A stretch of 64,000 nucleotides of DNA. Origin: Aliivibrio wodanis. GTDB lineage: Bacteria > Pseudomonadota > Gammaproteobacteria > Enterobacterales > Vibrionaceae. The translations under genes were made by a program, and so were the position numbers. The stretch lies in assembly GCA_000953695.1 (NCBI GenBank), contig LN554847.1, forward strand, positions 186,001-250,000, in the 5' to 3' direction. Below, one piece after another: positions 57,926 to 64,000 of the stretch. Each line of letters opens with the position of its first letter. The stretch's first letter is position 1. The notes below the pieces were generated by a model. It ran no database searches. It saw only the letters and a program-made list of their open reading frames with translations, and was not told the DNA's origin.

Positions 57926-59896
57926 ATGACATTTTTTACACGCCTTTTCCGTAAGCAAACCTCTCAGTCACAACCTAACACTGAGTTTTCTAAAATTTTT
58001 TCATTTCCAGCAAACCGTTGGCCAAGCATTGAGAGCATCACCCAACTCATTGCTCGTCCCTCACTTTGTATTGCTTATGTTCACTCTAAAAATGAAGATA
58101 CCAAGGTAATTGATGCAGCTACAGCGCATTTACATCGATTATTTCAACAGCATGACTGTCAAACCGTAGCTATTATGTCAGCAGGAAACTTAAACAGCGA
58201 AGCAAATAATATTTATCAAACAGATGAGATTGTACTGCACGTATTTGATCAAACATTAATTACTCAAGTTGAACCCCAAACCATAACGCTTCCTTCTCAT
58301 ACCGGAAAACACAGTATTGCTCAGCATACTGAAACCATGAAACAACAAATATCCGCAATTCGTTGGAAGATCGAACAAAACCACTATGACACTTTTGCCT
58401 ATACCTGTTTCGACGGACACTTAGCACAAGAAGGGCAGTTTCTTGATGCCGCTTACTCATCAGGCAACATCAATGTCCCTTTAATTGGCGGAAGTGCAGG
58501 TGGCGTATTATTTAAGCGTGCGGTGTTTGGATTAAATGGAAAAGTACAAGACAGTAAAGCGTTAATTATGATGGTAAAAGTAGGCGCTGATTTTGGATAT
58601 GCCTTTAAGAGTAGCCACTCAGTAACAGGAACTCCATTGTGCGAGATGACTGTTGCCAAATGTGATAATTCTACTCGAACCTTAACCAGTATTATTAATA
58701 AAACAAAACAGGTTAACAACCCAATAGATGAGTTATGCCAGAGTCTTAACTGCCAACCTGAGCAATTAGAATCTAAATTAAGTGGTTGTCACTTTACTAT
58801 TCAAACAGGTCGTAATGAGACGTTAGTACGAAGTATCGCAGCAGTTGATATTGATAACAAAGCGCTAGTTTTATTCTCTGATATGAACTTTGGTGAAGTG
58901 ATCACATTACGAGCCTCAGCATCAATGAGTCAAAGTTTTAATTCAGATATGCAAACTTTTATGCGAGAGCTGCCAGGTAAACCTATTGACGCATTAATGA
59001 TTGATTGTGTATTACGTCGATTAGGCAGTGAGGATAAAGATAAACAAGCGGTTTCAATGCCATTTCAAGGCGCAGGATACAGTTCTTTTGGTGAAACAAT
59101 GTACCAACACGCCAACTGCACTAACGTTAGCCTAGTATTGCATCACAAAGGAAATAAGGTTCATCACTCTGTCTCTAGTTTCCCATCAACGATATCTCGA
59201 TTTTTAACGTATCATGCGCAGACACAAATTCAAGCAGAGCAATTTTTGAATAATCTACAACGAGATATGCTAGAAAAAACGCGGGATTACACTGCGATTA
59301 TTGATAATTGTGCAGGATCTTTAGAATCACTCGCGTCTATTTCATTAAAAGTACAGAGTGAGCAAAGTAACCTTAACAGCGTGTTGCATGAAGTTCTCGA
59401 AAAAACAACCGAGCAAAATACGCTACGTGGAACCCTTAACGCAACAGTTACAACACTTGATAGCAATACTGGAGAGATCAACTCAGCATTTAATGCCATC
59501 ACTGAAATCGCAGACAAAACTAATCTACTTGCGTTAAATGCTGCCATTGAAGCGGCTCGTGCTGGGGAGCAAGGACGAGGTTTTGCTGTTGTCGCTGATG
59601 AAGTTAGAGGCCTTGCAGAGTTAACCAAACATAATGTAACGAACAACAATAGTATTATTAGCCAATTACGTAATGATTCATCAGATATCAATGGGCTAGT
59701 AAAACAGATCCAAACATCGAGTGATGCTCAACATCAATGTATTAAGCAAGCAACAGATCTTAGTATCATGATTCAAAATGTGTCATCGGAAGCTGAAGTC
59801 GCCTCACAATCGTCGGTTAAATTAGTAGAGAAAACAATAGAAGATATGAAGCACCTTGATGCTCAATTTGAACAACTTGCTCAATTAACAGAGTAA
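57926..59896 (+). CDS. Soluble FIST-domain chemoreceptor
   Basis: 656 residues with no membrane helix. A FIST N domain lies at ~50-270 ([15 protein letters not shown] and [24 protein letters not shown]), a FIST_C domain at ~270-415 ([22 protein letters not shown]). The receptor signalling region occupies ~430-656, with the tip [20 protein letters not shown] at ~528. FIST domains are proposed to bind small ligands such as amino acids (established proposal). It thus appears to be a cytoplasmic receptor sensing internal metabolites. It is monocistronic. Confidence 0.92.
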   Translation: MTFFTRLFRKQTSQSQPNTEFSKIFSFPANRWPSIESITQLIARPSLCIAYVHSKNEDTKVIDAATAHLHRLFQQHDCQTVAIMSAGNLNSEANNIYQTDEIVLHVFDQTLITQVEPQTITLPSHTGKHSIAQHTETMKQQISAIRWKIEQNHYDTFAYTCFDGHLAQEGQFLDAAYSSGNINVPLIGGSAGGVLFKRAVFGLNGKVQDSKALIMMVKVGADFGYAFKSSHSVTGTPLCEMTVAKCDNSTRTLTSIINKTKQVNNPIDELCQSLNCQPEQLESKLSGCHFTIQTGRNETLVRSIAAVDIDNKALVLFSDMNFGEVITLRASASMSQSFNSDMQTFMRELPGKPIDALMIDCVLRRLGSEDKDKQAVSMPFQGAGYSSFGETMYQHANCTNVSLVLHHKGNKVHHSVSSFPSTISRFLTYHAQTQIQAEQFLNNLQRDMLEKTRDYTAIIDNCAGSLESLASISLKVQSEQSNLNSVLHEVLEKTTEQNTLRGTLNATVTTLDSNTGEINSAFNAITEIADKTNLLALNAAIEAARAGEQGRGFAVVADEVRGLAELTKHNVTNNNSIISQLRNDSSDINGLVKQIQTSSDAQHQCIKQATDLSIMIQNVSSEAEVASQSSVKLVEKTIEDMKHLDAQFEQLAQLTE

Positions 59897-59926
59897 GGAT
59901 ATCTATTTCATTCATGCTCTACTTAG

Positions 59927-59955
59927 CCGAGTAATACGAGTTTGGGTAAGTAGAG
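59927..59955 (+). terminator. Possible terminator after the FIST receptor gene
   Basis: CTCTACTTA (59927-59935) pairs with TAAGTAGAG (59947-59955). The T run is interrupted, so the call is moderate. Confidence 0.5.
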
Positions 59956-60151
59956 TGTTCATATTCACAACTTAACTCTTTTTTAATATAAGGTACGACA
60001 ATCTATATATTAGACTCTGACGCGGCCAATAAAGCCCAGTTTAAAAATATTAATGATAGCTTCAGGCAAATATGTAAAAATGATGCTTGACCGCCCTAAA
60101 ACTTAGAACTAGAGTTTTACTTAATTAAGTCATCAAAACTATAGAGCAGAT

Positions 60152-60388
60152 ATGAAAGTAGAAGCCGTAGGTAAAATTCAAACAGAATCGATAGCACGAG
60201 ATAGACGCCAAGAATCACTCAAAAGTAGCATCATTGATATGAAAATGAGCAGTGCTAGTGTTTATGATCAACAAGCCATTGATTTTGCTCTAAAGCGAGG
60301 CGAACTCAGAGAAAAAGAGATAGAGTCACGCGCTTATCGCTTAAGAATATATATGGATCAACAGAGAAAGCTTAATAAGTTGTCTTAA
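60152..60388 (+). CDS. Unknown small charged protein
   Basis: 78 residues, rich in Arg, Lys and Glu, with an extended helical pattern (RRQESLKSSIIDMKM, ALKRGELREKEIESRAYRL). No signal peptide and no recognised family. The ribosome site (GAGCAG) is weak. It may be a small regulatory or nucleic-acid-binding protein. Confidence 0.5.
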   Translation: MKVEAVGKIQTESIARDRRQESLKSSIIDMKMSSASVYDQQAIDFALKRGELREKEIESRAYRLRIYMDQQRKLNKLS

Positions 60389-60399
60389 TATTAACCATA

Positions 60400-60837
60400 T
60401 TAATTGAACCCCATGGCTGTTGCAAAATGGACAGCCACACCAAAATAAAACGCATCGTTATTTGCAAAATCTTCAGAGCTTTCTTTATAGCCCACCTTGA
60501 ATGTCGCTTGCTCTGTTTCATACCCAAGCTCAGCACCAACGCTATAACCCCAATCAATATCATCATTGAAATAATTTATGCCAATGACAGGAGCAACATA
60601 AAACGGTTGCATACGAAATACAGGCTTAGCGTTCATCCCAAATGAATGAATGTCTTTGTTCCACTGGGTGTAATCTACATCGTAACCTATATCTATTCCT
60701 GGGCCAGCTGAATAAGAAAAACCATATTGAACAGAGTAAGATCCTTCATTCGATAAGGCATTAGCACTCATATAGAAATTTGGATTAGCAACCGTAGATC
60801 CAGAAAATAGTATTAATAATAAAAGGTATTTTTGCAT
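60400..60837 (-). CDS. Small outer membrane beta-barrel protein (YfaZ-like)
   Basis: 145 residues from the ATG at 60837; a GTG at 60849 is also possible. Signal peptide ~1-18 (ends STVANPN). The remainder alternates strands with many Tyr/Gly residues (PFYVAPVIGINYF, WGYSVGAELGYE) and resembles small 8-strand barrels such as YfaZ. Role unknown. It is divergent from the rhodanese gene. Confidence 0.7.
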   Translation of the reverse strand: MQKYLLLLILFSGSTVANPNFYMSANALSNEGSYSVQYGFSYSAGPGIDIGYDVDYTQWNKDIHSFGMNAKPVFRMQPFYVAPVIGINYFNDDIDWGYSVGAELGYETEQATFKVGYKESSEDFANNDAFYFGVAVHFATAMGFN

Positions 60838-60970
60838 TATCAAGCTCACTTAATTTTATTAGCAGTTATTAAAAGCGTAGCATAAAGTAGAGCATTGTCT
60901 GCAAAGTCATGGCAGTTAGCTTTGCTGTAATAAAGTTAAAAATGAATATTAGAATAAAAAAGGACGTAAA

Positions 60971-61315
60971 ATGAAGATTAAAGTAGGGTTAGGGCTATTA
61001 TTAGCGATCATCTCTTTTGGTAATTGGGCTTCAGAGCGCAGTGAGCAAGCGTGGAGTCTTGTTGAGCAAGGCGCATTACTTATTGATGTGCGTACTCCAA
61101 ATGAGTTTAATCAAGGGCACCTAAAAGACGCAGCAAACCTCCCATTAAGCACTGTTGATACCGCCTTTGCCAATATTGATAAAGATACACCTATCGTTGT
61201 GTATTGCCGCAGTGGAAACCGTTCAGGCCAAGCCATGAGTTATTTAAAACAAGCAGGTTTCACCCAAATACATAATGGTGGTGGCCTAGAAGAGATGCTA
61301 TCAACCAAGCCTTAA
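60971..61315 (+). CDS. Periplasmic rhodanese (PspE-like)
   Basis: 114 residues. A signal peptide covers ~1-20 (ends NWASE). The single rhodanese domain has LIDVRTPNEFNQGHL and the active-site loop VVYCRSGNRSG with Cys79. It should transfer sulfane sulfur from thiosulfate to cyanide or thiols in the periplasm. Followed by a membrane protein gene after 43 bases in the same direction. Confidence 0.92.
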   Translation: MKIKVGLGLLLAIISFGNWASERSEQAWSLVEQGALLIDVRTPNEFNQGHLKDAANLPLSTVDTAFANIDKDTPIVVYCRSGNRSGQAMSYLKQAGFTQIHNGGGLEEMLSTKP

Positions 61316-61358
61316 TTTATTACTTTTACTATTTATGTAGTAGACCAAAAGGGATCTT

Positions 61359-61700
61359 ATGAAAGCGATATTGATGTTTGTTGTCATATCTAACTGTATT
61401 GCCACTGCTATTATTTTTGTAATAGAAAGTAGCACTTCTATATTGGGCTTGCATTATTGGCAAGATTACGCCTTTTTTAATGTTTTCATATTATGGGGAA
61501 TAGCAGCAACGTTGTTTATGCATCCGCCACAGAAAACGGCTACAACAACCAGTGATAAGGCAGAGCGAACCTCTGGCTCACTTATCGACCACACTACAGC
61601 TGATGAGATTGACGAACTAAGATGGGATGAGAACGTTCGCCTATACACCAAGTTCTTTATTGCAGGCTTACCAGCAATAGTAATTTGTTTAATGATGTAA
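61359..61700 (+). CDS. Unknown small membrane protein
   Basis: 113 residues with a good AGGGAT ribosome site. Hydrophobic segments at ~2-22, ~32-50 and ~95-113 indicate an inner membrane protein with a charged loop (TSDKAERTSGSLIDHTTADE). No family is recognised. It lies between a rhodanese and a DM13 gene. Confidence 0.7.
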   Translation: MKAILMFVVISNCIATAIIFVIESSTSILGLHYWQDYAFFNVFILWGIAATLFMHPPQKTATTTSDKAERTSGSLIDHTTADEIDELRWDENVRLYTKFFIAGLPAIVICLMM

Positions 61701-61813
61701 TTTATTTTTTTCAATCCAAAAAACTAAGTGTGGACTTCAGCTTAACAGGCTATGATATGCTAAATCTATATGGGACAATGAGTTAGGTTAAAATTGCCAA
61801 GGAAGGTAGAGTT

Positions 61814-62290
61814 ATGAAACTAAAAACAATGATATTACTTTTAATCACCCATTTATCTGTAGGTGCGTTTGGGGTTGGTTTAGGCATTTATCTGTTGCCG
61901 ATCCTTACTGCACCGACATCACCAACTGAATCTGAAGTCACTCAATTATCTTCTCAAGCACAATATTCAGCGACGTTCAAAAAAGATCTTAAAGACAGCG
62001 ATTCCTTTCATTGGGGAGAAGGTCAAGTATCTGTTGGCCCTGAATACATTACATTAACTGGAAACCTTGCCCCCGGTCCTGATTACAAACTGTACCTATC
62101 AACTGAATTTGTCGAAACAGAATTTGATTTTAATCGTTTGAAAGCCACTATGGTTCGCATTGGTGATGTTAAAACGTTTGAAAACTTTGCAATTAAAATA
62201 CCGCAAGGTATCAATGCCTCTAAATACAATACCGTTATTATATGGTGCGAGACCTTTGGCGAATTTATTACGTCAGCTAAGTATCAATAA
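61814..62290 (+). CDS. DM13-domain membrane-anchored protein
   Basis: 158 residues. One membrane helix near the N-terminus (~5-30) and a DM13 domain at ~55-158: FHWGEGQVSVGPEYITLTG, then LAPGPDYKLYLST and the hallmark VIIWCETFGEFITSAKY with its conserved Cys. DM13 domains are predicted cytochrome-like electron carriers (proposal in the literature). The AAGGAAGG ribosome site is strong. It is the last gene before the insertion element. Confidence 0.88.
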   Translation: MKLKTMILLLITHLSVGAFGVGLGIYLLPILTAPTSPTESEVTQLSSQAQYSATFKKDLKDSDSFHWGEGQVSVGPEYITLTGNLAPGPDYKLYLSTEFVETEFDFNRLKATMVRIGDVKTFENFAIKIPQGINASKYNTVIIWCETFGEFITSAKYQ

Positions 62291-62336
62291 AAAACGAGAG
62301 TGAAATGGTTCTAATTAGACATTATGCAGAAGAAGA

Positions 62337-64000
62337 GTAAGCGCTCAATGAACTAGTGATGCTTTACTCTGCATCACTCATTTCAACGAGCCACGGCATA
62401 AGATCCGACATATCATCAACTGGATCACGTTTAGGTAATTCCGTAAATAGATACTGGAAGTAATAATACGGGTTAATGTCATTGGCGCGGCACGTCATTA
62501 CCAAGCTATACAAGTTAGCACTGGCCTTCGCTCCATCAACAGACGTTGAGAACATCCAGTTTTTTCTACCTGTGGTAAACGGCCTAATGTCTCTTTCTGT
62601 GACATTATTATCGATGCTGATATCACCATCCTCAAGATAGGTGAGTAATTTAGGCCATTGCTTTTGAGTGTAGGCGATAGCTTTACCTAATGCCCCTTTG
62701 GGTAAGACATTTTGAACATCAAGCCACGCTTTAAATTCACTCAATATTGGCTCAGCTTCCTGTTTTCTTATCTTCTGCCGTTCATTTGCGGATAATCCCT
62801 TTGCCTTTCTTTCTACGCCGTAAAGTTTGGCGATGAAGTTGAGGGCTTTTTCAGGTTTTCCCGCTTTTTTAGAGGGTGACGCTTTTTGTGCATCGGTGAA
62901 CTTTCTACGAGCATGCGCCATACATGCTGCTTGTGTCACTGCATCTAATGTGTCGTATACGCTGTAGCCATCAGAGAGTAAGTACCCTGAGTAATCACCT
63001 AAAAAGTCTTTTGCACACGTTGCTGCACGGCTTGGGTGATAATCATAGATAACAACAGGGGTTTTAATGAACTCACCACTACGGTAAACCCACATATAAG
63101 ATTTGGTTTGCGCTTTTCTATCTTCTTCGCGTAGCACTTGTACTGTGGTTTCATCTGCGCAGATAAGCTTTTCATTAAGCAGCCTTGATTTCATCTCATC
63201 AATGACTGGTTTCACTTTATTACCCAACTGAACACACCAATTAGCAAGCGTCGCTCGGCTTATATCAATATCAGACCGATTTAGGATATCTACTTGGCGA
63301 TACAGTGGCAGTGCATCTACGTATTTTGCTGTGACTACCGCCGCGAAAGCTCCTGCGCTTCCCATGCTTTTGGGGATCATACTAGCGGGCTTTGGTGCGG
63401 TGATAATTTTGGATTGGGTTTGCGTTTTTTCACATTGGCGACAAGCGTATTTAGTGCGTTCGTGGCGAATGACAGTGACCTTTTGAGGAATAATTTTAAG
63501 CTCTTCTGAGGTTTCAACGCCACATTCATGCAATGGTTCATCACAACATTCACAATAAGGTGCATTGAGTTCATGCTTGTGTATCTCACGCTCAAGCTCT
63601 TTTGGTAGAGGCTTGCGACCTGTTTTTTTCTTCTCATCATTCGATTTAGGGAGCGAGTTTTGCTGCTCAGCTTCATTGAAAGTACCTTTTGGTACTTTTT
63701 CACTTTGCGATGAGAAGCGCTTGGATTTATTTAGGTTTAATTGCTCAACCAAGAGTGCAACTTGAGTTTTTAATTCAGCGACTTCTTCTTGCTTGGCAAC
63801 AAGCAGCTTCTCTTTGGCTTCATTTTGATTATGAAGCTCAAGTAGCATCGCTTTTAGTTGCTCAATATCATTAGGAAGATCGGTCATGCTTTAGCTCAAG
63901 GTTGTTTAATTACCCTAAGTGTGACATCGAAAAAGGATCGTTCAAGTCCAATTTGATGATCATTATCAGCGATCACACTTCTAGGTTAAATAACGGCTTA
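62337..64000 (-). mobile_element. IS66-family insertion sequence (right end at or beyond the window edge)
   Basis: An IS66-type transposase gene fills 62364-63887. GTAAGCGCTC at 62337 is a typical IS66 terminal repeat start. The last bases of the window, read on the minus strand, are TAAGCCGTTATTT, which would be the opposite end if one G precedes them outside the window. No tnpA/tnpB frame is present in the 113 bases upstream of the transposase. Confidence 0.8.
62364..63887 (-). CDS. tnpC: IS66-family transposase (TnpC-like)
   Basis: 507 residues, full length for the family. An N-terminal leucine-zipper-like coiled coil (~5-50), a zinc-binding segment (YCECCDEPLHEC and YACRQCEK), and the DDE domain with ICADETTVQV, LLSDGYSVYD and SIDNNVTERDIRPF supply the Asp, Asp and Glu. 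The C-terminal tail contains YYYFQYLFTELPKRDP. The gene seems intact and could be active. Confidence 0.95.
   Translation of the reverse strand: MTDLPNDIEQLKAMLLELHNQNEAKEKLLVAKQEEVAELKTQVALLVEQLNLNKSKRFSSQSEKVPKGTFNEAEQQNSLPKSNDEKKKTGRKPLPKELEREIHKHELNAPYCECCDEPLHECGVETSEELKIIPQKVTVIRHERTKYACRQCEKTQTQSKIITAPKPASMIPKSMGSAGAFAAVVTAKYVDALPLYRQVDILNRSDIDISRATLANWCVQLGNKVKPVIDEMKSRLLNEKLICADETTVQVLREEDRKAQTKSYMWVYRSGEFIKTPVVIYDYHPSRAATCAKDFLGDYSGYLLSDGYSVYDTLDAVTQAACMAHARRKFTDAQKASPSKKAGKPEKALNFIAKLYGVERKAKGLSANERQKIRKQEAEPILSEFKAWLDVQNVLPKGALGKAIAYTQKQWPKLLTYLEDGDISIDNNVTERDIRPFTTGRKNWMFSTSVDGAKASANLYSLVMTCRANDINPYYYFQYLFTELPKRDPVDDMSDLMPWLVEMSDAE

Noticed and set aside
59287-59691. 134-codon ORF antisense to the FIST receptor
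   Set aside because: It is the reverse-frame shadow of the conserved receptor tip; similar shadows appear opposite the other receptors.
1-64000. CRISPR arrays, tRNA or rRNA genes, prophage or integron sites
   Set aside because: No regularly spaced repeats, no tRNA-like cloverleaf ends and no phage or integrase genes were seen; the only mobile element is the IS66-type one at the right end.

Overview
The window looks like part of a chromosome (probably the smaller one) of a marine Vibrionaceae bacterium, most likely an Aliivibrio. The base composition is AT-rich. The gene content fits that group: an H-NOX/histidine-kinase pair, MSHA-type minor pilins, a nitroreductase very like the A. fischeri FMN reductase FRase I, many chemoreceptors and many GGDEF proteins. 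The genus call is inferred from remembered family resemblance, not from a search. I saw no rRNA, tRNA or CRISPR array.

Layout. 1-2.5 kb: the 5' part of a TonB-dependent receptor gene and a small lipoprotein. 2.6-8.3 kb: a signalling block with a TPR-GAF-GGDEF protein, then the divergent hnoX-hahK pair (nitric oxide sensor plus hybrid kinase) and a PAS-GGDEF protein. 8.7-11.1 kb: a kexin-like secreted protease followed by a small exported protein that resembles its dedicated chaperone. 11.2-13.9 kb: a POT-type transporter and an M14-type peptidase. 13.9-19.9 kb: an overlapping mshC-D-O-P-Q minor pilin operon without major pilin, motor or secretin genes. 19.9-24 kb: possible short ORFs, two decayed gene remnants, a lipase-like lipoprotein and oligoendopeptidase F. 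24-26.4 kb: a redox/stress group (GST, DJ-1/PfpI, LysR).

26.5-39 kb and 43-50.6 kb are dominated by chemoreceptors and GGDEF proteins: an Aer-like receptor, a dCACHE receptor, a tandem pair of HBM-like receptors, a receptor with all-helical sensor, a receptor with a periplasmic CXXCH haem-c motif, and two more TPR-GAF-GGDEF proteins. Between them lie a 3-methyladenine glycosylase, a MerR-methyltransferase fusion with a GNAT enzyme, a Gfo/Idh/MocA oxidoreductase, a LysR regulator and the FRase I-like nitroreductase. 50.8-54.2 kb is a proVWX glycine betaine/proline transport operon. 54.6-57.6 kb holds an old-yellow-enzyme family protein and a second POT transporter. 57.9-59.9 kb is a soluble FIST-domain chemoreceptor. 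60-62.3 kb has small envelope proteins (beta-barrel, rhodanese, DM13). The window ends inside an IS66-family element.

Taken together the window is rich in environmental sensing: seven intact chemoreceptors and four GGDEF proteins that should make c-di-GMP, plus one NO sensor system. All four GGDEF proteins keep the GGDEF signature and lack the RxxD inhibitory site. Two gene remnants (one chemoreceptor, one pepF) have intact relatives 1.3-2.6 kb away, which points to past local duplication and decay.
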